A DNA stretch of 64,000 nt from Citreimonas salinaria (GTDB taxonomy: Bacteria; Pseudomonadota; Alphaproteobacteria; Rhodobacterales; Rhodobacteraceae), in contig NZ_FNPF01000001.1 in assembly GCF_900107235.1 (NCBI RefSeq), forward strand, positions 124,001 to 188,000, read 5' to 3'. How positions within the stretch are numbered: position 1 is the stretch's first letter; each line of letters opens with the position of its first letter. Shown in pieces: positions 9,187 through 19,090 of this stretch. The notes under the pieces were generated by a model. The model saw only the letters and a list, made by a program, of their open reading frames with translations, ran no database searches and had not been told where the DNA came from. Position numbers and translations under genes: made by a program.

Positions 9187-10092
9187 TCAGTCCCCGTCGC
9201 GGAAGTCGAGACCCATCTCGGAATAGCGCTCGGCCTCGTCCAGCCAGTTCTCGCGCACCTTCACCTGCAGGAACAGGTGCACCTTCCGGCCGAGGAACTC
9301 CTCGAGCTCTTCGCGCGAGGCCTTCGAGATCGCCTTGATCGTCTCGCCCTTGTGACCCAGCACGATGCCCTTGTGGCCGTCGCGCGCGACATAGACCACC
9401 TGGTCGATCCGCGCCGATCCGTCCTTGCGCTCTTCCCAGTGCTCGGTCTCGACCGTCAGCTGGTAGGGCAACTCCTGGTGCAGGCGCAGGGTCAGCTTCT
9501 CGCGGGTCATCTCGGCGGCGATCATGCGCATGGGCAGGTCGGCGATCTGGTCCTCGGGATACAGCCACGGTTCCTCGGGCAGTTGCGCCGCCAGCCAGCG
9601 GCGCATGTCGTCGACGCCGTGACCCTTCTCGGCCGAGATCATGAAGGTCTGCGCGAAGGCGTGCCGTTCGTTCAGATCCTGCGACAGCGCCAGCAGCGTC
9701 TCGGCCTTCACGCGGTCGATCTTGTTGATCGCCAGCGCCACCGTCTGCCCCTGCGGCATGTCCTTCAGCCCGTCGACGATGCGCTTGGCCCCCTCGGTCA
9801 CGCCGCGATGCGCCTCGATCAGCAGGACGATCACGTCGGCGTCCGCCGCCCCGCCCCAGGCCGCCTTGACCATCGCCCGGTCCAGCCGCCGGCGGGGCGT
9901 GAACAGCCCCGGCGTGTCGACGAAGACGATCTGCGCATCGCCCTCGATCGCGACGCCGCGGATGCGGGTCCGCGTGGTCTGCACCTTGTGGGTGACGATC
10001 GACACCTTGGCGCCGACCATGCGGTTGGTCAGCGTGGACTTGCCCGCGTTGGGCTCTCCGATCAGGGCGACGAATCCGGCGCGGGTGGTCAT
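9187..10092 (-). CDS. era: GTPase Era
   Basis: A 301-residue ribosome-associated GTPase that helps 30S subunit and 16S rRNA 3'-end maturation. The G1 motif GEPNAGKST, G3 DTPG, G4 NKID and the C-terminal KH domain (VLGHKGETIKAI) are present in the right order. A longer frame begins at 10110, but MTTRAGFVALIGEPNAGKS from 10092 is the family N-terminus. Located with rnc and recO as in many proteobacteria. Confidence 0.97.
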   Translation of the reverse strand: MTTRAGFVALIGEPNAGKSTLTNRMVGAKVSIVTHKVQTTRTRIRGVAIEGDAQIVFVDTPGLFTPRRRLDRAMVKAAWGGAADADVIVLLIEAHRGVTEGAKRIVDGLKDMPQGQTVALAINKIDRVKAETLLALSQDLNERHAFAQTFMISAEKGHGVDDMRRWLAAQLPEEPWLYPEDQIADLPMRMIAAEMTREKLTLRLHQELPYQLTVETEHWEERKDGSARIDQVVYVARDGHKGIVLGHKGETIKAISKASREELEEFLGRKVHLFLQVKVRENWLDEAERYSEMGLDFRDGD

Positions 10093-10138
10093 GGGCGGGT
10101 CCTTGGGCAAAAAATCAAGTCCGGGGCTTTACCCCGGA

Positions 10139-11029
10139 TCACGGCCCCGCGCCAGCCCCCGCGGCGCGCCGGGCCCGCGTGTCGCGCAGCAGCGTGTACA
10201 GCCCCGAGACCACGATCAGCGCGGCCCCCGCAAGCATCCAGCCGTCAGGGCGTTCGCCGAAGGCGGCGTAGGCGATGACCAGCGCCACGATCAGCCGGAA
10301 GTAGCGAAACGGCGCCACGACGGACACGGTGCCCGACCGCATCGCCTGCGTCAGCGCGGCGTAGGCCACGACGCCCACCAGCGCGGTACCGATCATCCAC
10401 GGCCAGGCGGGTGCGGGCGGCATGGTCGGCCGCGCGCCCTCGGCCAGCAGGATCACGATTCCGGCCGCGGTGACGACGGCGAAGCCCAGAACGCCCAGCT
10501 GCGCCGCGTGCACCCCCGGCGGGCTGGTGCGCGTGGCTAGGTCGCGCCCGGCAAAGCCGATCATGCCCAGCACCGCGAAGATCACCGTGGGCTGGAACCC
10601 CTCGGCGCCGGGGCGCAGGATCAGAAGCACGCCGATGAACCCGGCGCCAGTCGCCGCCCAGCGGCGCGGGCCGACCTTCTCGCCCAGCACGAGTGCCGCG
10701 CCCAGCGTCACCATCAGCGGCGCCGCCTGCAGGATCGCCGAGGTCGTCGCCAGCGGCACGAAGGCCAGGCTCAGCGCGAAGAACAGCCGGCCGACAAGCT
10801 CGAACGCGGTGCGGATCAGCAGGCGGCGGCGCAGGTATTCCGCACTCCAGGCCGGAATGCCGCTGTAGCGCGCCCAGAGGATCGACAGCGCCAGCGCGAC
10901 CAGCCCGAAGACCAGCGTCGCCATGCCCGGAGATGCGTGCTGCGTCGCAGCTTTGAATAGCGCGTCCTCGATGCCGAAGCCCAGCATGGCGAGGCACATG
11001 AACACCGCGCCGCGCACCGAACCGGTCAT
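10139..11029 (-). CDS. EamA/DMT-family transporter
   Basis: A 296-residue membrane protein with about ten hydrophobic helices arranged as two EamA repeats (first repeat ends around GVLLILRPGAEG, second around SGLYTLLRD). Members export or import small metabolites; the substrate cannot be told from sequence. It sits between rnc and era in the same orientation, an insertion in the usual rnc-era pair, and its C-terminus is Ala/Gly-rich. Confidence 0.88.
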   Translation of the reverse strand: MTGSVRGAVFMCLAMLGFGIEDALFKAATQHASPGMATLVFGLVALALSILWARYSGIPAWSAEYLRRRLLIRTAFELVGRLFFALSLAFVPLATTSAILQAAPLMVTLGAALVLGEKVGPRRWAATGAGFIGVLLILRPGAEGFQPTVIFAVLGMIGFAGRDLATRTSPPGVHAAQLGVLGFAVVTAAGIVILLAEGARPTMPPAPAWPWMIGTALVGVVAYAALTQAMRSGTVSVVAPFRYFRLIVALVIAYAAFGERPDGWMLAGAALIVVSGLYTLLRDTRARRAAGAGAGP

Positions 11030-11038
11030 CGCGCAGTG

Positions 11039-11722
11039 TCACTCATTCGGCAGCCGCGCCAGCAGCGTCTTGGCGGCGGCGTGTTCGGCCTGCCGCTTCG
11101 ATCCCGCGCTGGCGGTCTCGGTCTCGCCCGAGGCAAGCCGCACTTCGATCGTGAAGTGCGGCGCATGGTCCGGCCCGTCGCGGCCGATCTCGACGTAGTC
11201 GGGCGTGGGCATGCCGCGCGCCTGCGCCCATTCCTGCAGCGCGGTCTTGGCGTCCTTCGAATCCGCCTCGACCCGGTCGATCCGCTTGGCCCAGTGGCGC
11301 AGGATGAAGGCGCGCGCGGCCTCGTAGTCGGCGTCCAGGTAGACCGCGGCGATCACCGCCTCCATCGCATCGCCCAGCAGCGCCATCTTGCGCCGTCCGC
11401 CGGACAATTGCTCGGACCGCCCCAGTTTCAGCGCCGGGCCGATGTCGAGATCCTGGGCAACGTCGGCGCAGGTCTCCTTGCGCACCAGCGCGTTGAAGCG
11501 CGGCGCAAGCTGACCCTCGGTGGCGTCACGGTCGGCTTCCAGCAGCGCCTCGGCCATCACGAGACCCAGAACCCGGTCGCCGAGGAATTCCAGCCGCTGG
11601 TTGTCCTCGCGCCCCGGCCCCGAGCGCGAGGCATGCGTGACCGCGCGCAGGAGCAGGTCGGGGGAGGCGAAGCTGTGCCCCAGCCGGCGCTCGAGCGCCT
11701 TCAGCTCGTTCGACAGCTTCAT
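11039..11722 (-). CDS. rnc: Ribonuclease III
   Basis: A 227-residue double-strand-specific endoribonuclease that processes rRNA precursors and structured RNAs. The catalytic signature [10 protein letters not shown] supplies Glu45 and Asp49, the second acidic pair lies in [14 protein letters not shown], and a double-stranded RNA-binding domain fills the C-terminal third ([12 protein letters not shown] ... [10 protein letters not shown]). The start at 11722 overlaps the lepB stop by four bases (ATGA), so longer in-frame starts inside lepB are rejected. Confidence 0.96.
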   Translation of the reverse strand: MKLSNELKALERRLGHSFASPDLLLRAVTHASRSGPGREDNQRLEFLGDRVLGLVMAEALLEADRDATEGQLAPRFNALVRKETCADVAQDLDIGPALKLGRSEQLSGGRRKMALLGDAMEAVIAAVYLDADYEAARAFILRHWAKRIDRVEADSKDAKTALQEWAQARGMPTPDYVEIGRDGPDHAPHFTIEVRLASGETETASAGSKRQAEHAAAKTLLARLPNE

Positions 11723-12552
11723 TCGATCTTTTCGAAGAACCGGTCGCCGCGCCATGTCCAGAAGAACAGCATCGAGCTGCCCGCCGACGAGAAGACCACG
11801 CGGTTCGCCCGTCCGATCAGGTTCTCGAAGGGAACGAAGCCGACGCCGCCCACCACCGACGGCACGCGGCTGTCGGCCGAGTTGTCGCGGTTGTCGCCCA
11901 TGAAGAAGTAGTGCCCTTCGGGCACCGTGTAGACCGGCGTGTTGTCCGACCCCTGCGAGGCGATGTTCAGGATCGAGTGGCTGTGCCCGCCGGGCAGCGT
12001 CTCGACGAACTTCTCCTTCTCGCAGACACCACCCGGTCCGACCGGTGCGTTGGCGCAACGCGGGCGAAGCTGCTGCGGGCCCTGCGGTGCGGCGACCTCG
12101 GTGAAGGTGCCGTCCGGCTCGACCGAGACGGGTTCGTCGTTGATGTACAGCACGCCGTCCCTCATCTGGATGCGCTCGCCCGGCAGGCCGATCAGCCGCT
12201 TAATGAAGTCGCGCCCGGTGCCCGGGTGGCGGAAAACGACCACGTCGCCCCGCTCGGGCTGCTGGCCGAACAGGCGTTCATTGTCGCCGTCGAAGATGCC
12301 GCAGATGTCGCGCGCGTCGATGTCCAGCCCCAGCGCCGGCACGATGACCGACGGGCAGGACGCGTAGGAATAGCCGTAGGCCATCTTGTTTACGAACAGG
12401 AAATCCCCGATCAGCAGCGTGTCCTTCATCGAGCCGGAAGGGATCCAGAAGGGCTGGAAGAACAGGGTGCGAAAGACGCCGGCGATCAGCAGCGCGTAGA
12501 CGACGGTCTTGACGGTCTCGAGGATCCCGCCGCCGCTTTTCTCTTTCGCCAT
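11719..12552 (-). CDS. lepB: Signal peptidase I
   Basis: A 277-residue inner-membrane serine protease that removes signal peptides from exported proteins. One N-terminal membrane helix (residues about 14-32) precedes the catalytic Ser41 in PSGSMKDT; the general base is Lys118 in [13 protein letters not shown]; the C-terminal signature [11 protein letters not shown] is present. The ATG at 12552 follows a G-rich ribosome site; the frame continues further upstream without family similarity. A Cys-containing insertion between the two catalytic boxes makes it somewhat longer than minimal versions. Confidence 0.96.
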   Translation of the reverse strand: MAKEKSGGGILETVKTVVYALLIAGVFRTLFFQPFWIPSGSMKDTLLIGDFLFVNKMAYGYSYASCPSVIVPALGLDIDARDICGIFDGDNERLFGQQPERGDVVVFRHPGTGRDFIKRLIGLPGERIQMRDGVLYINDEPVSVEPDGTFTEVAAPQGPQQLRPRCANAPVGPGGVCEKEKFVETLPGGHSHSILNIASQGSDNTPVYTVPEGHYFFMGDNRDNSADSRVPSVVGGVGFVPFENLIGRANRVVFSSAGSSMLFFWTWRGDRFFEKIE

Positions 12553-12748
12553 GTAGGATGCCCCCCGGGTGCCTGTCTGCCGCTTCATGGGCGCGGGGCA
12601 TGGGCATGTCAAGCGCACGGCCGTCGGCGTGCACAGACCTGCTCGGGGTGCCAATCCGCGAGGATCGCGCAGCGGGGACCAGCTCCCGCAGCCCCGTCGT
12701 ACTCGTGCCAGAATGATGAAGCGAGGTGGGCCAGCCGGCGCGACAGCG

Positions 12749-13150
12749 TCAGCGCAGCGGGCGCGCCTCGATCACCACGAAGGCCTGCGCCCAGGGGTGA
12801 TCGTCGGTCAGGGTGACGTGGATGATCGCTTCGTGGTCGGGCGGGGTCATGGCGTCCAGACGCTCTTTGGCCCAGCCGGTGACCTGCATCACGGGCTGGC
12901 CGGTGCGCAGGTTCGACACCGCCATGTCCTTCCAGGCGATGCCCATGCGTAGACCGGTGGCCAGCGCCTTCGAGCAGGCTTCCTTCGCCGCCCAGCGCTT
13001 GGCGTAGGTGCCGACGGTGTCGCGACGCCCCTCGGCCTTGCGTTGTTCGGTCTCGGTGAAGACGCGGTTGCGGAATCGGTCGCCGAAGCGATCGAGCGTA
13101 CCGGCGATGCGATCGATGTTGGCGAGGTCGGTGCCGATACCCAGGATCAT
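12749..13150 (-). CDS. acpS: Holo-[acyl-carrier-protein] synthase
   Basis: A 133-residue phosphopantetheinyl transferase that attaches 4'-phosphopantetheine from CoA to acyl carrier protein. The N-terminus [15 protein letters not shown] carries the first metal-binding Asp, and [15 protein letters not shown] the family WAxKEA motif. About 200 bases separate it from lepB, so lepB may have its own promoter there, although I could not identify one. Confidence 0.96.
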   Translation of the reverse strand: MILGIGTDLANIDRIAGTLDRFGDRFRNRVFTETEQRKAEGRRDTVGTYAKRWAAKEACSKALATGLRMGIAWKDMAVSNLRTGQPVMQVTGWAKERLDAMTPPDHEAIIHVTLTDDHPWAQAFVVIEARPLR

Positions 13151-13177
13151 GGCAGGGTTGCCGCGGCGGCTCGTGGA

Positions 13178-13930
13178 TCAGGCACGGGCGGCGTCCATCA
13201 GGCGGCGCATCTCGGCGATGGCGGGCTGCAACCCGCGAAAGATGGCCTCGCCGATCAGGAAGTGGCCGATGTTCAGCTCCATCACCTCGGGGAAGGCCGC
13301 GACCGGAGCGACAGTGTCGTAGGTCAGCCCGTGGCCGGCATGAACCTCGAGCCCCAGCGAGTGCCCGTAGGTCGCCATCTCGGCCAGGCGCGCGCATTCG
13401 GCGTCGCGTTCGTCGACCTTCCCCTCGGCGTGCAGGTCGCAATAGGCGCCGGTATGCAGTTCGATCACCTGCGCACCGATGCGATGCGCGGCATCGATCT
13501 GCGCCCGATCGGCGGCGATGAAGATCGACACGCGGCACCCGGCCTCGCGCAGGGGCGCGATGAAATGCGCCAGCCGGTTCTCGTCCCGCGCGACCTCGAG
13601 CCCGCCTTCAGTGGTGCGTTCCTCCCGGCGTTCGGGCACGATGCAGACGGCGTGCGGCTTGTGGCGCAGCGCGATGGCCTGCATCTCGTCCGTGGCGGCC
13701 ATCTCGAAGTTGAGCGGCACGTTCAGCGCCTCGACCAGCCGGTCGATGTCGGAATCGGTGATGTGGCGGCGATCCTCGCGCAGATGCGCGGTGATCCCGT
13801 CGGCGCCGGCCTCTTCGGCAACCCGCGCGGCGCGAACCGGGTCAGGATAGGCCCCGCCGCGTGCGTTGCGGACGGTGGCGACGTGGTCGATGTTCACGCC
13901 CAGCCGCAGGCGGCCTGCATAGTCGGTCAT
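13178..13930 (-). CDS. pdxJ: Pyridoxine 5'-phosphate synthase
   Basis: A 250-residue TIM-barrel enzyme that condenses 1-deoxyxylulose 5-phosphate with 3-amino-2-oxopropyl phosphate, the last step of DXP-dependent vitamin B6 synthesis. The start [20 protein letters not shown] and the late segments [11 protein letters not shown] and [14 protein letters not shown] are diagnostic. Precedes acpS by 27 bases, the conserved pdxJ-acpS pair. Confidence 0.97.
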   Translation of the reverse strand: MTDYAGRLRLGVNIDHVATVRNARGGAYPDPVRAARVAEEAGADGITAHLREDRRHITDSDIDRLVEALNVPLNFEMAATDEMQAIALRHKPHAVCIVPERREERTTEGGLEVARDENRLAHFIAPLREAGCRVSIFIAADRAQIDAAHRIGAQVIELHTGAYCDLHAEGKVDERDAECARLAEMATYGHSLGLEVHAGHGLTYDTVAPVAAFPEVMELNIGHFLIGEAIFRGLQPAIAEMRRLMDAARA

Positions 13931-13998
13931 CTTGCTGCTCCCTCGCCCGTATTTCCGCCCAAGCTACCCCGGCGGGCGCGGGACGCAATGGGGCACGC

Positions 13999-14643
13999 TC
14001 AATCGGTGCTGCCCTTCTCGACCTTCTTGCGCTTCAGCGCGGCGAGCCTGGACTTGAGAACGCCCTTGCGGCGCCGGTTCTGGTAGGCGGTGATGATCGG
14101 CAGCGAGACGTGGAACATCACGAAACCGGCCACCAGGCCGGGCAGGATGCCGCCGATCATGTAGGGAAAAAACACCTCGTCGTAGAAGATCGCGAGATCG
14201 GTCCAGTCGGCCCGAGCGCTGGTGAACAGTGCCTCGAAGTTGCGCCACAGGTCATGGCCGGCGCCGACGAACTTGTCGCCGATGCTGCCGTGCTCGCCGG
14301 TATCCCTTATCCCGAGGATCCAGTAGCCCGTCTTCATCGAGATGACCCCGATCGGCACGTAGGTCAGCGGATTGCCGAAGAACGTCGCCAGAAGCGCCGC
14401 GACCACGTTGCCGCGCATGATGAAGGCCAGACCGGCGGCGATGAAGAAGTGGAACCCGTAGAACGGCGTGAAGGTGGTGAACACGCCGGCGAAGATGCCG
14501 CGCGCGATGCGGTGCGGCGGGTCGGGCAGACGGTTGAGCCTGTGCGTGACGTAACGTGCCGCCCGCGCCCAGCCGCCGCGCGGCCAAAGCGCCTGAAGCA
14601 CGGCCTTCCAGACGGGCCGTCTGTCGCGTCGCTTGAAGACCAA
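13999..14643 (-). CDS. DUF2062 membrane protein
   Basis: A 214-residue protein of the DUF2062 family: a basic N-terminus, then three or four hydrophobic helices with GIFAGVFTTFTPFYGFHFF and the FFGNPLTYVPI segment typical of the family. The start is a TTG at 14643 backed by an AAGGGG ribosome site five or six bases upstream; no suitable ATG is nearby. Function unknown. Encoded between rel and pdxJ. Confidence 0.82.
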   Translation of the reverse strand: MVFKRRDRRPVWKAVLQALWPRGGWARAARYVTHRLNRLPDPPHRIARGIFAGVFTTFTPFYGFHFFIAAGLAFIMRGNVVAALLATFFGNPLTYVPIGVISMKTGYWILGIRDTGEHGSIGDKFVGAGHDLWRNFEALFTSARADWTDLAIFYDEVFFPYMIGGILPGLVAGFVMFHVSLPIITAYQNRRRKGVLKSRLAALKRKKVEKGSTD

Positions 14644-14671
14644 AACCGCCCCTTCCCGGTGCGTGTTGCCG

Positions 14672-16810
14672 TTACTCGGCCGCGGCGCGGGTCTGGGCCA
14701 GACCCGGATCGCGGCGGCGCTCGACCGAAGCCACGTTGCTCTCGGCCTCCAGCGTCGACAGGATCATGTGCAGATGCTCGGCATCGCGCAGTTCCACGTC
14801 GATCAGCAGGCGGTAGAAGTCCGGCTTGCGGTCGACAAAGTTCAGATCCGAGATATTGGCGTGACCGTCTCCGATCAATGAGCAAACCCGGCCAAGCACG
14901 CCCGCGTCGTTGGTTATGGTCAATTCCAGCGTAACGGTGTGAATCGGCGGATGGATGCCCTCGGCCCAGTGAAGGTCCAGCCAGCGGGACGGCTCGTCCT
15001 CGTACTCGGCCATCGCGGCGCAATCGATTGCGTGCACCGCGACCCCGCGGCCGCGATGGGTGATGCCGACGATCCGTTCGCCCGGAAGCGGCTGGCAGCA
15101 GCGCGCGCGCTCGAACGCCTGACCTTGGCCCAGCCCGACGATGGCGCGGCCGCTGTCGACCTCGGGGGCGCGGGCCGGCGTCAGGTTGGGATAGACCGAA
15201 TCGATCACCTCGCGCGTGGTCACCTCGGCCCGGCCCAGCGCGGCCAGCATGTCCTCGGTCTCGTCGAAGCGCAGGGTCCTTGCCGCCTTGTCCAACGCCT
15301 TGTCGGTGGCCTTCTTGCCCACGTTCTCGAATGCCGCGCGCGCAAGTTCCGTTCCCAGCCGTGCGAAGCGCTCCTTGTTGGCTTCGCGCAGCGCGCGCCT
15401 GATGGCCGAGCGCGCCTTGCCCGTGGTGGCGATTTCGAGCCACGTCGTCTGCGGCGTCTGGCCCTGAGCGGTGATGATCTCGACCGACTGGCCGTTCTTC
15501 AGCCGCGTCCACAGCGGAACGCGGATGCCGTCGACCTTGGCGCCGACGCAGGCCGACCCGATGCGCGTGTGGATCTGGTAGGCGTAGTCCAGCGGCGTCG
15601 CCCCCTTGGGCAGCTTCACCACGTCGCCCTTGGGCGTGAAGCAGAACACCTGGTCGGAATACATCTCGAGCTTTACCGCCTCGAGGAAGGCGTCGTGGTC
15701 CTCCTCTGCGTCGAACTGCTCGGTCAGGGAAGCGATCCACTTGGCCGGGTCCACGGCGAAGGGGTTTTCCGAGCGCACCCCGTCACGATAGCTCCAATGC
15801 GCGGCAACGCCGGTTTCGGCCACGTCGTGCATCTGCGCGGTGCGGATCTGCACTTCGACCCGCTTGCCGTCGCGGCCCGAAACGGTGGTGTGGATCGAGC
15901 GATAGCCGTTCGACTTGGGCTGGCTGATGTAATCCTTGAACCGGCCCGGCACCGCGCGCCAGCGCTGGTGGATCGCCCCCAGCGCGGTGTAGCAATCGGC
16001 CTCGGACCGCGTGATGACGCGGAAGCCGTAGATGTCCGACAGGCGCGAGAAGCCGATCTTCTTCTCCTGCATCTTGCGCCAGATCGAATACGGCTTCTTC
16101 GCGCGGCCGAAGACCTCGGCCTGCACGCCGGCCTTTTCGAGTTCCAGCCGCATGTCCCCGGTGATCCGGTGGATGATGTCGCCGGTTTCCTTCTGCAACG
16201 TCACGAAGCGGCGGATGATCGAACTGCGGCCCTCGGGGTTGAGCACGCGGAACGCGAGATCCTCGAGCTCTTCGCGCATCCACTGCATGCCCATCCGGCC
16301 CGCGAGCGGCGCGTAGATCTCCATCGTCTCGCGCGCCTTCTGCACCTGCTTTTCGGGACGCATGGCGCGGATCGTGCGCATGTTGTGCAGACGATCCGCC
16401 AGCTTGACCAGGATCACCCGCAGGTCGCGAGACATCGCCATGAACAGCTTGCGGAAGTTTTCCGCCTGCTTGGTCTCCGAGCTGGAAAGCTGCAGGTTGG
16501 TCAGCTTGGTGACGCCGTCGACCAGTTCGGCCACCTCGTGACCGAATCGCTGCTCGATCTCGGAATAGGTCGAGCGCGTGTCCTCGATCGCGTCGTGCAG
16601 CAGCGCGGTGACGATCGTGGCGTCGTCCAGCCGCTGCTCGGTCAGAAGCGCGGCCACGGAAACGGGATGCGTAAAGTAGGGCTCGCCCGACTTGCGCATC
16701 TGACCGTCGTGCATCGCGCGGCCGTAATCATAGGCCGCGCGGATGAGGTCGGCGTTCGTCCTGGGATTGTAGTTGCGGACCAGCGCAACGAGATCGTCAG
16801 CCGAAATCAT
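14672..16810 (-). CDS. rel: Bifunctional (p)ppGpp synthetase/hydrolase Rel (RelA/SpoT family)
   Basis: A 712-residue stringent-response enzyme. The N-terminal HD hydrolase domain has YFTHPVSVA and LLHDAIEDT; the synthetase domain has RLSDIYGFRV and the RFKD version of the RxKD motif (PGRFKDYISQPKSNGYRS), which is the signature of bifunctional rather than synthetase-only RelA proteins; a TGS domain (FTPKGDVVKLPKGATPLDYAY) and a C-terminal ACT domain follow. A TTG at 16843 would extend the protein by 11 residues into the rpoZ stop; I prefer the ATG at 16810. Confidence 0.95.
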   Translation of the reverse strand: MISADDLVALVRNYNPRTNADLIRAAYDYGRAMHDGQMRKSGEPYFTHPVSVAALLTEQRLDDATIVTALLHDAIEDTRSTYSEIEQRFGHEVAELVDGVTKLTNLQLSSSETKQAENFRKLFMAMSRDLRVILVKLADRLHNMRTIRAMRPEKQVQKARETMEIYAPLAGRMGMQWMREELEDLAFRVLNPEGRSSIIRRFVTLQKETGDIIHRITGDMRLELEKAGVQAEVFGRAKKPYSIWRKMQEKKIGFSRLSDIYGFRVITRSEADCYTALGAIHQRWRAVPGRFKDYISQPKSNGYRSIHTTVSGRDGKRVEVQIRTAQMHDVAETGVAAHWSYRDGVRSENPFAVDPAKWIASLTEQFDAEEDHDAFLEAVKLEMYSDQVFCFTPKGDVVKLPKGATPLDYAYQIHTRIGSACVGAKVDGIRVPLWTRLKNGQSVEIITAQGQTPQTTWLEIATTGKARSAIRRALREANKERFARLGTELARAAFENVGKKATDKALDKAARTLRFDETEDMLAALGRAEVTTREVIDSVYPNLTPARAPEVDSGRAIVGLGQGQAFERARCCQPLPGERIVGITHRGRGVAVHAIDCAAMAEYEDEPSRWLDLHWAEGIHPPIHTVTLELTITNDAGVLGRVCSLIGDGHANISDLNFVDRKPDFYRLLIDVELRDAEHLHMILSTLEAESNVASVERRRDPGLAQTRAAAE

Positions 16811-16839
16811 TTCTGTCACGCCCCGGCCCGCGGGGATGT

Positions 16840-17193
16840 TCAACCCTGCCCCTGCGCCTCCATGAGCGCGCGCAGCAGCTTCTCCTCGGACATGTCGTCG
16901 TCCTGCGGCTTGTCCTGCTCCGCTCCCATGAGGATCGCCATGGCGTCGTCCTCGGGCTCGTCGACCTCGATCTGGGTCTGGTTCGATTCTATCAGACGCT
17001 CGCGCAGATCGGCGGCCGACTGGGTCTCCTCGGCGATCTCGCGCAGCGCGACGACGGGGTTCTTGTCGTTGTCGCGATCAACCGTGACGGCTGCACCGCT
17101 GGAGATCTCGCGCGCCCGGTGGGCGGCAAGCATCACCAGCTCGAAACGGTTGGGGACCTTGTCGACGCAATCTTCGACAGTCACGCGGGCCAT
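16840..17193 (-). CDS. rpoZ: RNA polymerase omega subunit
   Basis: A 117-residue omega subunit that aids assembly of RNA polymerase and, in many proteobacteria, forms part of a ppGpp site. The N-terminus [31 protein letters not shown] is highly conserved; the C-terminal 50 residues are acidic and variable. Directly upstream of rel, so the polymerase subunit and the alarmone enzyme are on one transcript. Confidence 0.97.
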   Translation of the reverse strand: MARVTVEDCVDKVPNRFELVMLAAHRAREISSGAAVTVDRDNDKNPVVALREIAEETQSAADLRERLIESNQTQIEVDEPEDDAMAILMGAEQDKPQDDDMSEEKLLRALMEAQGQG

Positions 17194-17280
17194 GGGCGGC
17201 CTCCCTCGATATCATCTGCAGAAGGAATGCATGTAACGCGGGCAACGGTTGTTGACAAGGGCGATCCGGCGGCGATCCGG

Positions 17281-17856
17281 TCAGGTTGCGATCGGTTCGG
17301 CGCGCAGATCGGCGGGCAGGTCGGCCAGCATCTGCCGCACGGTGCGCCCCAGCACCGGGTGGCGCCAGTCCGGCGCGACGTCGGCCAGCGGCACCAGCAC
17401 GAAGGCACGCTCGGCCAGGCGGGGATGCGGTAGAATCAACGTTTCGGGCGCCTCTGTCGCCTGACGGTCGGGCGGCAGGTGCCGCCACGCGTCGAACCCT
17501 TCGCGATCCGGCATGATTCCGCCGCCCTGCGCCAGCAGGTCCAGGTCAAGGCTGCGCGAGCCCCAGCGCTGGGTGCGGTGACGGCCGAAATCGGCCTCGA
17601 TCCCGTGCAGGATATCCATCAGGCGGCGCGGCGGGGGCGCGTCGCGCAACACGATGCACGCGTTGACGTAATCGGGACCGGCTCCCTCTGGGAAACATGG
17701 CGTCGTGAAGAACCGGCTGACGCGCCCCGGCATCAACCCGGCACGACGCATCGCCGCGATGGCGGCGCTCAGCGTGTCGCGCCGTCCCATCCCCGCGCAG
17801 CCAAGGTTGGAGCCCAGCGCGACGAATGACTCGGCTTGCCCTTGTGGCGCATTCAT
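17281..17856 (-). CDS. folK: 2-amino-4-hydroxy-6-hydroxymethyldihydropteridine pyrophosphokinase
   Basis: A 191-residue HPPK that transfers pyrophosphate from ATP to the pterin alcohol in folate synthesis. FVALGSNLG near the N-terminus and [12 protein letters not shown] (the metal- and ATP-binding signature) followed by [13 protein letters not shown] identify it. The ATG at 17856 has an AGGT ribosome site; a TTG at 17874 is less likely. First gene of the long minus-strand run and divergent from the NYN gene. Confidence 0.96.
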   Translation of the reverse strand: MNAPQGQAESFVALGSNLGCAGMGRRDTLSAAIAAMRRAGLMPGRVSRFFTTPCFPEGAGPDYVNACIVLRDAPPPRRLMDILHGIEADFGRHRTQRWGSRSLDLDLLAQGGGIMPDREGFDAWRHLPPDRQATEAPETLILPHPRLAERAFVLVPLADVAPDWRHPVLGRTVRQMLADLPADLRAEPIAT

Positions 17857-17882
17857 CAGATCGTTACCTAGCAAACGTCGCC

Positions 17883-17910
17883 AAACTAGTCTTATCGGCT
17901 ATCTGGTCAA
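17883..17910 (-). promoter_or_regulatory. folK: Candidate sigma-70-type promoter for folK-rpoZ-rel
   Basis: Read on the minus strand, TTGACC (17905-17910) and TAGTTT (17883-17888) are separated by 16 bases and end about 27 bases before the folK ATG. The region is markedly more AT-rich than its surroundings, as expected for the divergent folK/NYN intergenic segment. This is motif matching only; the leader would be short. Confidence 0.4.
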
Positions 17911-18004
17911 TTGAAACCGCAGCGATAAGCGCTCTTCCCTGCTTACAAGACGGGGCGTCGTCTCTCCTTCGCCGGAAGGGGTCCGGCGCCCAGAGGATCA
18001 TGCC

Positions 18005-18580
18005 ATGTTTTACAAGGACGAACGGCTTGCGCTGTTCATCGACGGGTCGAATCTCTACGCCGCTGCACGGGCGCTGGCGTTCGATATCGACTACAAGCTG
18101 CTGCGGCAGGAATTCGCGCGGCGCGGCAAGCTGGTGCGCGCGTTCTACTACACCGCGCTGCTCGAGAACGAGGAATACTCCCCGATCCGCCCGCTGGTGG
18201 ACTGGCTGCACTACAACGGCTTCTCGATGGTCACGAAACCGGCCAAGGAGTTCATCGACAGCCAGGGCCGCCGCAAGGTCAAGGGCAACATGGACATCGA
18301 GCTGGCGGTCGACGCGATGGAGCTTGCGCCGCGGCTCGACCACATCGTGCTGTTCTCGGGCGACGGCGATTTCCGGCCGCTGGTGGAAAGCCTGCAGCGC
18401 CAGGGCGTGCGCGTGTCGGTTGTCTCGACCATCCGCAGCCAGCCCCCGATGATCGCCGACGAACTGCGCCGCCAGGCCGACAACTTCATCGAGCTGGACG
18501 AGCTGCGCGAGATCATCGGCCGCCCGCCGCGCGAGAACCCGGTCGAGCCGCGGATGGAAACGGCCGCCGAAGTCCGGTAG
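18005..18580 (+). CDS. NYN-domain (LabA/DUF88-type) putative ribonuclease
   Basis: A 191-residue protein with the PIN-like NYN fold. The expected acidic residues are in LFIDGSNLYAAAR near the N-terminus, KGNMDIELAVDAM in the middle and LFSGDGDFRPLVE later. Family members are thought to be metal-dependent RNases; substrate unknown. Divergent from folK, with the intergenic promoter region between them. The ATG at 18005 gives the normal N-terminus. Confidence 0.88.
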   Translation: MFYKDERLALFIDGSNLYAAARALAFDIDYKLLRQEFARRGKLVRAFYYTALLENEEYSPIRPLVDWLHYNGFSMVTKPAKEFIDSQGRRKVKGNMDIELAVDAMELAPRLDHIVLFSGDGDFRPLVESLQRQGVRVSVVSTIRSQPPMIADELRRQADNFIELDELREIIGRPPRENPVEPRMETAAEVR

Positions 18581-18587
18581 CGGAGGC

Positions 18588-19025
18588 TTGCCCGAGGCGG
18601 TCGCTTCCCTGGCCGGGCTTTTCCTGGCCGCGTTCGGAGCCGCGACGATCCTGCCCTTCCAGTCCGAGATCGTGTTTGTCGGCTTGCAGGTGCGCGGGAT
18701 TGTCGCGGTCGTCTGGCTTATCGCGGTTGCCAGCCTGGGCAATGTTCTGGGTGCAGTGGTGAACTATGCCCTGGGCCTTGGCGCCGAACGGTTCCGCGGT
18801 ACGCGGTGGTTTCCAGCCGATGCGCAAACGCTGAACCGGGCGCAGCACTGGTACGCGCGCTGGGGCGTCTGGACTTTGCTGCTCAGCTGGGCGCCGCTCG
18901 GCGATGCGTTCACCGTTGTTGCCGGATTGATGCGCACGCCGCTATGGCTGTTCCTCGGGCTAGTCACGATCGCGAAGACGGGACGTTATGCGGTTCTTGC
19001 CTGGGCCACCGCCGCCGCGACCTGA
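18588..19025 (+). CDS. YqaA-type small DedA-like membrane protein
   Basis: A 145-residue protein with about four hydrophobic helices. [13 protein letters not shown] and the segment [18 protein letters not shown] match YqaA/SNARE-associated-type proteins, which are short relatives of DedA. The start is probably the TTG at 18588, seven bases after the NYN stop with a GGAGG just upstream (spacing unusually tight); no ATG precedes the conserved region. Function not established. Confidence 0.75.
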   Translation: MPEAVASLAGLFLAAFGAATILPFQSEIVFVGLQVRGIVAVVWLIAVASLGNVLGAVVNYALGLGAERFRGTRWFPADAQTLNRAQHWYARWGVWTLLLSWAPLGDAFTVVAGLMRTPLWLFLGLVTIAKTGRYAVLAWATAAAT

Positions 19026-19090
19026 CCATGCTGGACGCCGTGGCGCACAGCCCCTACGTCTGGGGAGACCACCGGAAGGACCATGATCCG

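Noticed and set aside
16811-16843. Upstream TTG start for rel
   Set aside because: The codon overlaps the rpoZ stop and adds 11 residues unlike the family; the ATG at 16810 is sufficient.
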